DNA of 64,000 nucleotides from Diadema setosum (GCA_033980235.1 CM067062.1:2819709-2883708); one strand, 5' to 3'. Shown: positions 1 through 12,990, counted from the first letter of the stretch. The notes: generated by a model from the letters alone, not told the origin. Made by a program: numbers and translations.

Positions 1-1145
1 CAAATACACTTTTTAACAATGAAAAGTCATGGAAATGATAGAAGAGGTTTAACTTTGCAAGATCTATGCAGTGGAGAGGGTGCACATAAAAATGGCAACC
101 CTGTGGTATGTGCCAAAAAATATTCCGGCAATATAAAATCATATAATGCGAATATGTAAATGTTCCAAACGTGTATGTCTTCAAAATGCCATCGTACCGT
201 ATAGCAAAGGCCCTTTTGTGTCCAAGAAATACAACTTATTAATAGAGGAGACATTGCTCTACAGTAACTATATTGTCAAAAGGGTGAACAGTCAAAATTA
301 ATCCCTTGGGAAGTGTCCAAATTCACACCTAAGCTCACGCCCTCTTGTTACAGAACGCATATATTAGCAACGCAAATACCGTTGTTCTAGCGTGAATGGT
401 TGTAAAAGTAGTCCCGGTAATACAGCAAATACAATTTTCATCGATGGGCAATAATGGAAATGATAGAAAAGACTTAACTTTACAAGATCTATACAGTGAA
501 GAGGGTGCGCATTATACGGCAACCCTGTGGGATGTGCCAAAAATACTCCACCCTCACCGCAATATAGAAAACATTATAATATCATATAACGCAAATATAA
601 TATATCTGTTCTAAACGTACGTGTTTTCGAAATTCCATTGTGCCGTATAGCAAAGGCACTTTTGTATCCAAAAATGCAACCAATTACTAGAGGAAGCATT
701 GCTCTACAATAACTACATTGTCAAATAGGTGAACATTCAAAGTTAATCTTTGGGGAGATGTCTAAATTTACACCTACGCTCACGACCTTTATTACAAAGT
801 ACGGATATTAGCAACGCAAAATACAGTTGTTCTAAGTAGGTCCGGCAATGCAGTAAATACACTCTTACATCAATGAAAAGTCATCGAAATGATGGAAGAA
901 GATTTACCTTACAAGATCTACATGATAAAGAGGGTGCTTATTGAAGGGCGACCCGGTGCCGTGTGCCCCCAAAATGCCCTTTGTAATCCTCTTGGCAATA
1001 TAGAAAACATATAATATCTTATAACGCGAATATATGTGTTTCAAACGTACATGCTGTCGTGCTTATAGCAAGGGCACGTTTGTTTCCAAGAAATGCAATG
1101 TACTGAGTAATCAATACAGATTGTCACATAGTTCTTTACCTCAAG
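1..1145. repeat. Three tandem copies of a ~424-bp repeat
   Basis: GGAAATGATAGAA-type blocks recur near 30, 453 and 877, each followed by an AACTTTRCAAGATCTAT-like block, a GTGCC segment, a TAGCAAAGGCAC-like segment and CAACGCAAATAC. The third copy is shortened after about 1100. No protein frame spans them. Confidence 0.8.
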
Positions 1146-1980
1146 TGTGACATCCATATTAGTATATTTTGATAAATAGAATACACAAGCAAAATGACAC
1201 TTGACAGATATGTTGAAATTGCACTCTCATTCCATTGCCTAAACCTGTTTCCGAAGCTCTTTCTCGTTGCCATGGAAACAATTTCATTTGGTGACCATGG
1301 TTACCCTAACAATGAGTTGAGTCATCTAGTGACTGGATACTTTTACTCGGCACCTACTTATTTGAAAGTTATTAAGCTTAATTTAAAACTATTTGCGTAA
1401 AAAGAATTACATTTTATAATTTAGGGTTTTTTCATGAAAGCGTTACCATGGCAATGACTATATTTCCTCCCTATTAACACACATGATTAAGACGGAAATT
1501 GGTTTGGCACTTCGCTGAAACCAACAAGACACATCAGAAAACATATATTTAGACATTTTTATTATATTTCAACAAATTAAATGAAAATTATGAAATTTTT
1601 TTTTTATTTCTCTACTACGTCAGTGTAAAGTTGCTATATAGAAACGCTATTGGTATGCGTACAACTCACCAGCTCAACTGAAAATTAGCATACTTGATGG
1701 CTGATGACCTGAGATACGTGAGAAATAGCATTACTGTAGGTAGAATCACTTCCTTTCCGAAATATTCCATTTTCATTATTAGAGATGTCGAAGTGACAAT
1801 TACTCTAGCAAAAATTGCAGTTCTTAAGAAGCCATTTTGATAACGTCATTTGAGCATGTTCCTATTAGATTTTTTTGGGGTAAATTTCATGTGGGATATT
1901 GTCAGGATATATACTTTTTTAAAATGTTAAAATTTGTTTGTTATACGATAGTTGCCAGTTGAGCCTTTTTTAAGCCACTT
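1146..1980. other. AT-rich stretch, no gene seen
   Basis: It contains a 68-codon frame without recognisable content and poly-T runs. I see no repeat boundary or exon here. Confidence 0.5.
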
Positions 1981-2830
1981 TTTGGCCATCGTCTGCAGGC
2001 CTAATAGGTAAGGGCTCTGAAACTTCAACACAGAATTTGAAAATTTATGCCATTTTTTTTTTCAGAATTGCAATTAACGAAACTGTTACTCCTCCTACAT
2101 TTGACAGTGGTATATAATTTTTTTTTTTTTTAAGTCTGACAGAGCTTGGTTGGGACTCTCAAAGTTTAATAAGCAATTCTACATTTGTAAATTATGCAAA
2201 TCTATACAAATGTATGCAAATGTGTGCATTTTTTCAAAAAAAAATGAGCGAAAACGCTACTTTTACAATTTTACAGTGGATTTTATTTTGCTTGTTTTAC
2301 CTGATATAGGACCTGGATGAGACTACCAAACCTTAACACAGAATACTGCAAATAATTTATTATGCATTTATGCAAATGTGTGCAATTTATATTTTTATTT
2401 TTTACAAAAATGCTATTTCGTTTAGACTTAACAGTTCGTTTTGATTTTTGCTTGTTTTATCTGATAGGGCTTGATTAGGGCAACCACAGTTCAACACAGA
2501 GTTCTGACATTCATTGATTATGCAAATTCATGCATATCTATATATTCAATAAGAATACAAATGAGCTTCCTCGACTTTTCACAATGGATGTAGATTTTCG
2601 TTGTTTTATTTAATGGCTATGTTTGGGATACGAAACTTCAACACAGAGTTCTGAAATTCATACATTATGCAAATTTATGCTACTGTTTGAAACTTTTTTT
2701 TTTCCGAAATTAATGAAAATGATACGTCTCCTTCATTAAACAGTGGATCTTGATTCTGGTTGTTTGATCTGATGAGGCTTAGTTGTGACTACCAAGCTTC
2801 AACACGGAATTCCGAAATTCACTAATTATT
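1980..2830. repeat. Diverged tandem repeat, ~160-bp unit
   Basis: The block CTTCAACACAGARTTCTGAAAT recurs near 2027, 2325, 2484, 2632 and 2787. Each is followed by TTATGCAAATTTATGCA-like sequence and preceded by a GTTTTATCTGAT-like segment. The period is about 150-170 bp. Confidence 0.75.
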
Positions 2831-4011
2831 CCTAAACCAAGTGACCTAGTGTCACTCATGATCTCGATGAAGACCCCTCCCCTTTCCCCTGGGGAAAATA
2901 ATCCAAATGATTGGTTTTACTCATCGGCGCCGCTACAGTTGGCAGTGGCGTTGACTACTTGTCAAATGATAAAAACAAAACAGGGGAGGAAAAAGGAGAA
3001 AAGGGAAAAAGGGTGAGGAAAGAGACGGCTTAAATAAATTCATTTATGAGTCATCTTGCCCAACCCTTTATCAAAATACACTTCGGTGCGGCCCCCATTT
3101 GAAATTTCGCCTCTTTTTTTTTTAATCTGGTGACTTCCCTCCAAACCAAATCTGAGTAACCCCTCCCCCCCCCCTCTCGTGGCCTCGCGAATGCTTCAAT
3201 TTTCCTTTTTCGGGAGTGTGTTTTCCCCCTTGCCCCCCCCCCCCCCCCCCAGGTCTCCAAGGGGGATACCCTAGGTATTCGCCCATAAACAAATATATTC
3301 TTCAGCTACAAAGATAGCCACTGAAGCTTGAGTGTAATGCTTTTTGGTCTATAATAGCACAAATTTCTGCCCATTTTCTTTGGGGGCTCCCCATAGGGGC
3401 CAATTTAATGCCCAACATAAATAACCTTAGGACAACACGCCCTAAGGATGATCCCCACCAAGTTTGAATGAAATTCGCCCAGTGGTTCTGGAGAAGGTGA
3501 AAATGTGTTCCTCCCCCCCCCCCCCCCCCGCTTGGCCCCCACCCCTTAAACTTTCACCCCGACCTAGGGGCCCAAGGGGCCATATTAAGTCTTGCAACTA
3601 TTCTCCACATATAACCTGCTGCATATAACGGTATCTACATACAGCATACCTAGACTGTATTGTTCTTGGGTTTGGAAAAGAGATATAAAGTTTACTCCTT
3701 TATTTTTCCCTTGAGGGCTCTCTCTCTGCCCCCCCCCCCCCCCGGGGGAGGGGGGGGGGCATCGAATGCTCCACATAAATAATTTGGGGTCCTTACCCCG
3801 GAAGGATGATCCCCACCAAATTTTATTGAAATTTGCCCACTGTTTCTGAAGGAGAAGACAAAATTGTGTGTTTGCCCCTTGGCCCCCACTCCTCAAACTT
3901 TCACCCTCTCGCTAGAGCCCAAGGGGGGTATCTTGGTTCTTGCCATAAACAAACCACATTCTTTATGATTATAAAGGTATCTACATACAACATACTGTAT
4001 AAACTGTACTG

Positions 4012-4925
4012 CTTTTTTTGATTGAAAAGATTTATTTCTGCATTTCATATTTTCTTTCAGAATAACAAAAATAACAAAGGCAGGTTCAATTACTCAAATA
4101 CAATTCTGAAAATTATTGACATATTACATAGTAAGTCATATTTTGTATGTAAAGACAAATGAAACGTTAAATAACATACAAAATGTTTATATGGCCAATA
4201 ATGACTTAATTCACAGTACAATACATATGATGCAGAGGGCCGCCGTTATAAGCCGTGCTTGAACAGACGGACAGCCAGAGTTAAATTACCATTTTTTATT
4301 GTAGTACTTGAACACTAATACAGATGGGCCATGTTAAAGTGCGTGTAAATCCAGTTTTATACAATTACTTAGTAAACAGGAGTGGTGCCTGTGAGTGCGT
4401 GTGCAGGTGATGAAGCGCGAAAGTGTTGATGGTCAGCACTTCTAAGAAAATGATTGGATATGTTATAATATGGGCGAAGGGTCAAGCAGCAGAGTAAAAG
4501 AGAAGGAAAAGGGGGTGGACCAAATATTGCCTTGTTGTTGAGTATAAGAGGTACATGTTTAATGATTACTGTACCGTATGATATTGTGCCAAGAAATATT
4601 TCTTTGTATTTGCCTTAAAGGAATAGAGAGATGTGCACTGCTTTTTGTGGAGAGGGAGTGAATTCCAAATATCAGGCCCGTTATGCCGAATTGATTTTTG
4701 AGCTAATAGGAGTTTAGGGTTATTCAAATGGAAATCATTACGATGGCGCGTGGGGTAAGCATGGACATCCCTGTTAAGGGAAAATGCGTTGTGGAAGAGT
4801 GGGAGTAGATTGTGCGTGTATTTGAACATAAATATTGCTGTTTGAAATTTGTGTATATCGTCAACTTTAAGAACTTTTAGTCTAAGGAATAATGGATCAG
4901 TATGTTCTAGATAATGTGAGTTGGT
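4012..4925 (-). mobile_element. CR1/L2-like LINE 3' fragment
   Basis: The 87-residue minus-strand frame 4566-4829 (HNLLPLFHNAFSLNRDVHAY, then TRHRNDFHL and GPDIWNSLP) is the C-terminal tail of CR1/L2-type reverse transcriptases. The 3' end at about 4012 has AATAAATCTTTTCAATCAAA on the minus strand. It is 5' truncated. Confidence 0.7.
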
Positions 4926-5127
4926 ACATATTCTTATTGCCTTTGGGTATGAAGAAGACGATTTTTAAAGTTTACCCCATTTCCCTAGGGGGCCCTCCCA
5001 CTGGATCCCCTGGAGGCGAAGTACTCCACGTGAACAACTTTGAGTCCTTATCCCCTATAAGGATGATTCCCACCAAGTTTGGTTGAAATTTGCCCACCGG
5101 TTCTGGAAGAGAAGATGAACATGTAAA

Positions 5128-6841
5128 GCCCCTGTCACACTTTGCCGGATAGACCCAACGCAAAAGAAACGGGCGAGATTTTTCTCATCCGTTGATCAAA
5201 TCGTCAATCCGGTGGACAAAGTGTAGATGTTCCGTTTAAGAGGAGCGTACATACACGGATTAGCGGCGGGACAAAACGCTCCTTTGGTGGCTGTGTACAG
5301 GACAGTGGAATGCGCTCAAACGCATGAGAAATGAATAAGAACTGCATGCCCACAGGACAGAACGCACGAGGAACAATGGGTGACACATTACACGTACATC
5401 GAACGTCAGAGAACCGTGTGTACGCGTTTTATGTACTCATGGACCTAAGTCGTTGTAGGTCCATGATGTACTGTAGATAGCCGTTCACGGTTCCATTTCT
5501 TGCAGCAATGGATGCTACAGGAGGCCCAACGGATGGAAACGCTTGGAAAACGACAAAGTAGGCCCTACAGTAAAGATACAGGAGAAAACGTATTATCTCT
5601 CAAACAGTTTCTGTGACATCATATTAATTGCATCACAGTCACATGACAGTGAGATGGCTAATGTAGATTGCCTAATGCTATTCGAACCTTGAAGTAATGG
5701 TTTTTTATTTTGATGGCTTCTACTCATTATCTCATTTTCAACTCAAAGTTTACCTGTGAATATCCAACAGGTTATCACAGCCGATGCCCATTCATATCGA
5801 ATACTCTTCATTGCCCCATGATTGCGATTCTGATCAAGGCTACCCTTTTTGCTGGTAAAACCTACAACTAGTGTATTAATTATGCATGCTTCCATATTTT
5901 TTCAGATCTCTGCAGTTCCTCAGTATTTACAACAATCTTACAACAGCCATGATAGTAAACTGACTGAAAATCTTGCTTGTCCGAAAGACTTGTTGTCCGG
6001 TCACAGATTGGTGAGAAGTTCCCCCAGCCAAGAAGATGATGGTCTTTCCGACATTGAAAAATATGATGCATTTTGCTTTTTTATGTGCCTCTCACCTTTT
6101 TCACCTGAAACACAACATTGGCATGGTAAATTGGGAGACTTTAATTAGCAAAGTAGTTCGAATATCGTACAAGCTTGGCTTTTTAGTGAGACCCTCCATT
6201 TCCATTCCCATCCTTGTACTATTCATTAGTATAATTTATATACCTTAAAAATGCAATATATGTTGTTACTCATGATCACATGTATTTTGTTAATTTGAAA
6301 TTACTACAAATATGTTCTGTTAATATATTGTATATGACTTTTCCCTGTTTAGGTAATGGAAATGAAAAATAAAGTTGAATTGAATTGAAATTGAATTTAA
6401 TTGTTTCGCCTTTGTGTCTATGACAATTGGTCGTACAAACCAAATTGCCTATGTCTCTCGGGACTAATCTGCCACTTCTTGGACCGCATCTGCCTTCTCT
6501 ATTGCTTGCTTTCCCTCCTCCAGGCGGCGATATACTTTTGAAGGGTCGTGTTGGCGTTTTGCAGCAACGGACTTTACAGGAGGCCTAGCAGATCGAAACG
6601 CAGGAGAAAACGTGCAACTATAGGACAATTAAGGGTCGGATCGCGCTATCCGTTTTTGGAGAGGAAAAACTTTGTGCATGCACAAAGTTTTCTGGTCGCT
6701 CTGACGAACATCGCGGGAAGACAAACGTCAATCCAAAGAATGAAAAGGACATGAAACACATTTAAACGGATATCAACGGATGGCAAAAATCGACCTTCGG
6801 TTCCCATGCGTTTGCCTTATCTGGCAAAGTGTGACAGGGGC
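5128..6841. mobile_element. TIR element with GCCCCTGTCACACTTTGCC ends
   Basis: The 19-bp end at 5128-5146 is perfectly inverted at 6823-6841. Left (5500-5600) and right (6555-6640) parts share GGAGGCCYARC and GGAGAAAACGT blocks. A LINE 3' fragment is inserted between them. The target duplication is unclear. Confidence 0.7.
5850..6412 (+). mobile_element. LINE 3' tail, plus strand
   Basis: It ends with GAAAAATAAAGTTGAATTG and a (TTGAA)n-like tail typical of L2/CR1 LINE 3' ends. The frames 5849-6148 and 6036-6248 upstream are not recognised as reverse transcriptase. Confidence 0.45.
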
Positions 6842-7548
6842 ATTATGTACGACGCACGACGCACGACGCACGACGCACGACGGACGGCAAACGAAAAACA
6901 ATCGCAATGGCTTGCTCACTCGAGCCTTGAGCTCGGGTGTGCTAAAAATGTGTCCTGCCTCTCTTAAATGTAGGACCATATCTACCTTAACTTATTGACC
7001 GCATACTTGCAACAATTGTCAAGCTCATCCATGGGTGTTTTAGTTCAGTTACCAAAATGTGCAGGTTGTCCAAAATGTGCAGGCAAATCCACTTTTAACT
7101 GCATATTTTGGAACCCGTTGATCCCATCAGGTATAGATACACTATCGGCACATTTTGGTAACAAATTCTTTTACCAAAATGTGCAGTTACCAAATGTTTC
7201 GGGGGTTTCACATCAATCCCCGTTCTTTTTGGAGGATTCTTGTGGGAAGATTTTAACATTACCCCTATATATTTCGGGGGAAAATATTAAAACACCTATT
7301 ACATTCAAACAATTATTTGTCGGGATTTTATCCCCGATTTGAGCCAGTGAAATACTTCTCTCCCTAAAAGTCGGGAATGAGCATGAGGTGCAGATGACCA
7401 CTTGACGGGTGGGGGGGGGGGGGGGGACATTTAATTTGCCACGGTGGCTTTTTATAGGGTGATATCGTTTCAAATGCCCTCAAGCTGTTGTTAGCGCCCA
7501 TACAGAAAAACAAGCGGGGCGGTTTCTCGCTGGTCGCTGCATGGATCC

Positions 7549-7676
7549 TAGCCTTTTGTCAAGGCCTTCTCGCTGTATGGTGAAGAGAGCCCAGCTGAGT
7601 GGGGTTGCGCGCTGTCGCGCTCGGTTGGGTTCGCTTCGCTCGCCCATTACAGCGAGAGGGCCTTGACAAAAGGCTA
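7549..7676. mobile_element. 128-bp MITE with 9-bp target duplication
   Basis: The ends TAGCCTTTTGTCAAGGCC... (7549-7577) and the inverted copy (7648-7676) pair over 29 bp with one mismatch. Both sides carry the direct repeat CATGGATCC (7540-7548 and 7677-7685). A 9-bp duplication fits Mutator-like or related transposons. Confidence 0.8.
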
Positions 7677-7689
7677 CATGGATCCCGTT

Positions 7690-8198
7690 TCACTGAACAA
7701 CCCTCTGCTGTCACTTTTCATGCGATACATTTTACGGAGGGTTTTGACAAAGGCTGGAATTCTCCTAAAGAAAGGAAGAAACAAACATAACATCCTTTGC
7801 ACGTTCATTCAAACAGACATTGCGCGTTCCACACTTTCCTTGATGATACACAATACCTGAAATGCTAAGAAATTAGCACTGAGGAGAACAATACAACTGT
7901 GATCAGATTAAACATCATCCTATTTCATACGAAACCTGTGGAAATGGAACTGTTGTCCTCATTATTTCTCGGGACACTTCTTCTTCTTTATACACAGTGT
8001 TTATATTCTTTCCTTGATGTTTTCGTTTTCCGATTCAACATCTTCGAAAAAAATAAGGTAAACCCGGGCTAAGCAAAAACATAAACTTTAAGTTCAGACT
8101 TTAGTTTAGCAGATATAGTTCTATCGTTCACTCCATTTTAAAGAATGCAATATGTGGGATGGGTGCTTTAAACCAGTGCTGTTGGCTTAACTCGGCAG
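7690..8198. other. Intron sequence before first visible NRF exon
   Basis: No coding similarity or repeat structure was recognised in this stretch. Confidence 0.4.
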
Positions 8199-8306
8199 GT
8201 TTCCTAAGATTGGACTGGGCGCCATTATCACCACGTGTATCGCCAGCTTTGTCACCACGGCTGCCATCGTCTGGAAGAACGACCTTCGACCAGGACAGTC
8301 GGACCA
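8199..8306 (+). CDS. NRF-6-like exon (first in window), transmembrane helix
   Basis: The acceptor is ...ctcggcag and the donor is GTGAGT. The exon starts with one nucleotide that completes the previous codon, then encodes FPKIGLGAIITTCIASFVTT, continues with AAIVWKNDLRPGQSD and ends with two spare nucleotides. It holds one hydrophobic helix (about residues 5-24) followed by a charged loop. In the family this corresponds to the helix just before the conserved YCRI.PYL segment. Neighbour context and phase with the exon at 12991 (CA + A = Gln) support it. The upstream exon (with the usual WYLANDMQF-like motif) was looked for in 1-8198 and not found. Confidence 0.75.
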
Positions 8307-8613
8307 GTGAGTCAAGTATATAATTACCGGATAATACATGCGCGCACACACCCGTACAGGCGCACACATTCTCGTAAGGCTCTTCAACAGGGGATATCGA
8401 TCATTATAGATTGCTGCCGAGAAAATTTGCATTATTTGTTTCTAAAACAAAAAAACAAACAAACAAAAACCCCCAAAACATACTTTTACTTGTGTTGTTT
8501 TCTGCTTTTATTTTTCATGAAATCCATGGTCAGCTTCCTTGAGAAGTCAACTGCCCTTTTTTTATACTATACAAATGAAAATTAATGTTCAATTTATTTT
8601 CATATTTTTTCTT

Positions 8614-8679
8614 AATTAGGCCAAAAAAAAAAGTGTTTGTTTGCCCTTAATTGTCAAAACCCAAAAGGGTCGGTAGGTC

Positions 8680-8740
<61 letters not shown>
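8614..8740. repeat. GGCC(A)n repeat end plus (TG)n microsatellite
   Basis: GGCCAAAAAAAAAA followed by GTGTTTGTTTGCCCTT starts the block; an inverted relative lies at 11720-11756. A T-run and about 13 TG repeats follow (8682-8738). Confidence 0.65.
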
Positions 8741-9384
8741 ATTCAGGGTACCCTTTTTTCCATGTCAATGCACTCAAAACTCCAAGAGATTCATTCAAAT
8801 TTACGTCTTGCCAGGGCCCGGTACGCGAGGCAGAAACGCTCACTGACAAACACTAAGAACGTTCATCTTTGTTAAATTTTGCAAACAGCTCCAAAAAAGT
8901 ACCTTCCAGTGAGATGCTGGCAACTGAACTCCAAACAGTTTTGGTGCCATGACAGCTGGTAACGGATGCTGCAAAAGTAGCCATCTTGTGAAGGGCTGCA
9001 CACTAACCCATTTTTTTCTGTCGGTCCGACCTGTCTCTGTCGGACCGGTAAATGCCCCGTTTACAATTTTTTACAGGTCCGAACAGAAAATTTACCGGTC
9101 AACAACGGCAACATAAAAAAAAACATTAAATGACTTGCAAACTTATTTCCTTGTTTTTTTATGGATGTACCCCCCCCCCCTCATGTACATTTTACAGATT
9201 AATTCTTTTTTTTTAACTTGCATTATTTATTGCACAAGAAATTTAAAGACAGGAACAAATTTGAATGTTTGTGAATTAGTGTAAAATGGTAATGAACAAA
9301 ATCAGATTGTATCAAATGCGTTTGTGACTTTTTCTAAACATCAGCGCACGAACTTGCTGCGTATACCTGCTCTTGGTGGTCAGT
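8741..9384. other. Intron sequence, nothing recognised
   Basis: Only short homopolymer runs were seen, such as poly-C near 9170. Confidence 0.4.
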
Positions 9385-10990
9385 TGGATTGCGATGATTT
9401 AATGAATTAGCTGTGATATTTTCTGATGCACGGGATACAAGGGGTTCTTTATTTTTCTCCCGATAATCTCTTCGCATTTGTGCATGCGTTCTTGAAAGGT
9501 ACACGACATACAGGGCCGAATTCGCAACCCTTTTTGCGCCCATTTCCACCTCAAATATAAGCGGGATTGTGACGATTTCATAAATTACTTCGGCTGTAAT
9601 ATTTTACGATGCACGCGCCAAAAGGGGTTGAAAATGTGTCCTTTATTTTTTCCCGATAAACTCTCCGAATTTCGTAAGTGCGTTCTTAAAAGATGTACCA
9701 CACGGCCGCATTCATGATACTTTTTTGCGCCTATTTCTACCTGAAATGTCAGCGGGATTGTGACGATTTCATAAATACTTCGGATGTAATCTTTTGTGAT
9801 GCACGCACCAGCTAGAATGGTTGAAAATGCGTTCTTTATTTTTATCCCCATAATATCTTCGCATTCCGTAAATGCGTTCTTAAAAGATATACGACACGGC
9901 CAAAAATCATGATTCTTTTTGCGCCTATTGTTTCCTCAAACTTCAACGGGATTGCGATGATTTTATGAATTATTATTCGGCTGTAATCTTTATGATGCAC
10001 GGGCCAAAAGGGGTTGAAAATGTGTCCTGTATTTTTCTCCCTATAATCTCTTCGCATTTCGTACATGCGTATACGACACGGCCGAATTTACGATCCTTTT
10101 AGCGCCTATTTCTACATCAAATATCAGCGGGAATGCGATATTTCGTCAATATTTCGGCTGTAATCTTTTGTGATACATGCACCAGAAGGGTTGGAAATGC
10201 GTTCTTTATTTTTCTCCCGATAATCTCTTCGCATTTGTGCATGCGTTTTCAAAACTATACACTGCATCAGGGCCGAATTCGAGATTCTTTTTGCGCCTAT
10301 TATTGTTTACTCAAATTTCAACGGGATTGCGAAATTTTCATGAATTACTACTCGGCTGTAATCTATATGATGCAAGCGCCAAAAGGGGATGAAAATGTGT
10401 CCTTTCCGCGTTCTTAAAAGGTATACGACACGGCCGAATTCACGTTCCTTTTTGCGCCTATTTCTACCTCAAATATCAGCGGGTTCGTGGCGATTTCATA
10501 GTACTTCGGATGTAATCTTTTGTAATGCACGCACCAGAAGGGTAAAAATGTGTTTTTTTATTTTTCTCCCGATAATCTCGTCGCATTTGTGCGTGCGTTT
10601 TGATAACCAACACGGCATGAATTCAAGATCCTTTTTGCGCCTATTATTTCCTCAAATTTCAACGGGATTGCGTTGATTTCATGAATTTTTATTCGGCTAT
10701 AATCTTTTATGATGCACGTACCAAATGTGTCCTTTATTTTTTTTTTTCTCCTCTATAATCTCTTCGCATTTCGTACATGAGCTTTTGAAAGGTGTACGAC
10801 GCGGCCGGCCGAATTTATTGTCCTTTTTGGGACGATTTCTACCTCAAATATGTAAGCGGGACTGCGATGATTTCATGATTTTTTTTTTCTTCCTAGTATT
10901 TAATATCTCTTCACATTTTGTGCATACGTTCTTAAAAAGTACACGGAAGGGCCGATTTCGTGATCCTTTTTGCGCCCATCTTCATTGTGA
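9385..10990. repeat. Satellite array, ~185-bp unit with alternating subtypes
   Basis: About nine units each carry TTTTTGCGCCTATT, a GCGGGATTGCGAYGATTTCAT block, CGGCTGTAATCTTTT, GATGCACG, and CCCGATAATCTCTTCGCATT. The GCGCC blocks lie near 9535, 9724, 9919, 10099, 10289, 10453, 10634, 10825 (degenerate) and 10967. Subtype A (TTCTACCTCAAATATCAGCG) and subtype B (TTCCTCAAATTTCAACGGG) alternate from 9724 on, implying a ~370-bp dimer. It sits inside an NRF-gene intron. Confidence 0.85.
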
Positions 10991-10999
10991 GATCATTCT

Positions 11000-11520
11000 G
11001 AACGAATGAAAATATTCATTTGTGAAATGACTGTGTAAAATGAAACTGAACGCAATCAGATCCATTTACTGTATCGCTGAATATCGAATATGTTTTTACT
11101 TTTCTAAAAATCGACACAAGTAAATTAGTTCTAACATGTCAACTGCCACGCTGCTGCGAAGCCGGGGACGGATCGTGAGTAAAATGACCCAGAAATGCGT
11201 GCGCTTCTAATTCTATCAATGCTTCTTGTCTGGCATGACCGCCGATCGCAAGCAAACGAAAAGCAGTTACACTGTACATGCTTTGCATTGCATGGCATGG
11301 CAGTGCGTGAGCAGCGCCAATGCGCAAGCTAGCGCGAATGTCGCCAGTGTGCAGCCCTGTACTAAGTGCATAATAATACACCTTGTACATGCATTGATTG
11401 GATTTCGTGCGCGTGCACGCATGTGAGCCAAAAAGGTAGCTACATTGTAGCATGCAATGCATGCTATAAAACGTAGCCTGTGGACCGACGCGGCCCGACC
11501 ACAATTACGACGGGTCGATC
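11000..11520. other. Intron sequence, no feature recognised
   Basis: Frames 11139-11504 (minus) and 11226-11426 (plus) overlap and show no family similarity. The region is rich in GCATGC-like words. Confidence 0.35.
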
Positions 11521-11654
11521 AGATGAAAAAAAAACAAACAAACATTTTTAGACTTTTTTTTATTCTTTCTCTAGCTTAAAATGGATAATTTTGGGTTTAA
11601 AACCATTCACAAATTTGTAGAAGATGAAATTTGTGGAAAAAAAATAAACTTGAA

Positions 11655-11756
11655 AGAGCAAAAAAAAAAAAAAAAAAAAAAAAACGCGACCCGAAATTTC
11701 CGTGATTTTCGGTCGGTCGCGAAGGGCAAACAAACCATTTTTTTTTTTTGGCCTTA
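11655..11756 (-). repeat. GGCC(A)n repeat end, inverted relative of 8614
   Basis: On the minus strand it reads GGCC, an A-run, TGGTTTGTTTGCCCTT, then CGACCGACC. It may be a separate MITE or the opposite terminus of a 3.1-kb element starting at 8614. Confidence 0.5.
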
Positions 11757-11765
11757 TTTTCCACA

Positions 11766-11935
11766 CATGACGTCACAATGTCTTGTAGTCTTCTCATCCA
11801 TCGATGGCACCACCAAGAGAATAAAAATTCCTGACTGTTCAACAGATCGTTCGATTTTCTTCAAACTTCGCTGATGTGTTCTATAATGCTACTGCATTCA
11901 CCCTCAATCCACATTTGGTTTCATTCCCCTTTATG
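11766..11935 (+). mobile_element. Half copy of the AGGACAAGTCC MITE
   Basis: TGACGTCACAATGTCTTGTAGTCTTCTC, CGTTCGATTTTC, TGTGTTCTA and CACCCTCAATCCACAT follow the order of the right arm of the MITE at 53791-54350. The end is diverged. Confidence 0.6.
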
Positions 11936-12990
11936 ACAAGACGGAGTAAACAACCAAACAAATTAATGTATATGCAAGGATAGTATATTCACACACTCTT
12001 GTATATGAATAATCAGCTTATGTTCACATTTCAACTCTTCTTTTTTCTCACTTAGATAGGTACTTCACTCGTTTTTAAAGCGAAATAATGCATGTAATAT
12101 GCTTGCCCTGCAATATCTTTTATTGATAATGTTATTAATACGCGCAAGTTATGCTCAGTCTATATAGGGAAAGGTGCATTCCACAGTCTTTTGCTAATCA
12201 CAATAGTACTTTACCAATGAGTGACAGAGAATGTCATTGGTAGAATTTTGGCTTGTTTCTTTTTTGTTTGAATCCAAGTAATGACGAAAAAAAAAAGTAC
12301 AAAACTTATCATAATATGTATGGCTCGGTATTAAGATATGCAATTTACCACATAATTGATGTTGAGGGTAAAAACTATCATGACTCAAAACAAGTCCACA
12401 TAGTGTACGTTTGCATTGCAAAATTTATTTAAGTCTTGTTTGTACTGTGTCAAGCAAAAGGTAGAACGTGTATACGATCTCATGGACTTTACAGAGACAA
12501 ATAAATGCATAGTCCATTGAAAGTTTTGAATCGTGTTCACAACTTCTATTGACGTGAAAATGTTGAAATCTAATCTTTGACATATAGCCATCCAAGTATG
12601 TATGCCGACAATGGTCACTTGAAAAATGAAATTTGATTGCATTTTGGAAGTTTTGGAGATTATTAAACATATAATTGTGGGGAATAGGAACTATGACACC
12701 ATTAGAGGGAATTTACAGGAATTTACTAATGTCTGTGCACCTGTATTGCAGAGGATTTAGTGGCGTTTTTCCAGAACATGCAGAATACTTACCAACTGAT
12801 GATTACCACTCCATCATCAGGGGCGGATCCAGGAATTCTGTAAAGGCCATAAGGGGGGCGCAGCTAATATATCTCCGGTGCCACTTCCGGGTTTCATTTC
12901 ATTTTTTCTTTTGATTTCTTTTGTTTTTAATGATAAATAAAGGGGAGGCGTGCGCCCCTCGAGCCCTCCTCTGGATCAGCTGTCACTGAG
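11936..12990. other. Intron sequence, nothing recognised
   Basis: AT-rich; the frames on either strand are short and unrecognised. Confidence 0.35.

Larger units (their letters stand above)
3050..6945 (-). mobile_element. Helentron-like element copy with nested insertions
   Basis: Internal units near 3420-3500, 3790-3910 and 5050-5120 (CCCACCAAGTTTGRTTGAAATT, then GAAGATGAAAATG) match those of the element at 45274-46350. The right end (6850-6945) has the same (ACGACGC)n tract and the CTTGAGCYNNNGCTCRGGTG terminus. The element is interrupted by a LINE (about 4012-4925) and by a TIR element (5128-6841), because the unit GAAGATGAACATGTAAA resumes at ATTATGTACGACGC. The left end is not defined. 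Confidence 0.6.

Noticed and set aside
5849..6148. Possible NRF-like or other host exon after a good acceptor (TATTTTTTCAG)
   Set aside because: No family match and it lies in a region ending in a LINE tail inside a TIR element.
12950..12990. Extension of the NRF exon upstream to an ATG at 12950
   Set aside because: The added residues have no family similarity and the phase to the exon at 8306 would be broken; the acceptor at 12990 fits both.
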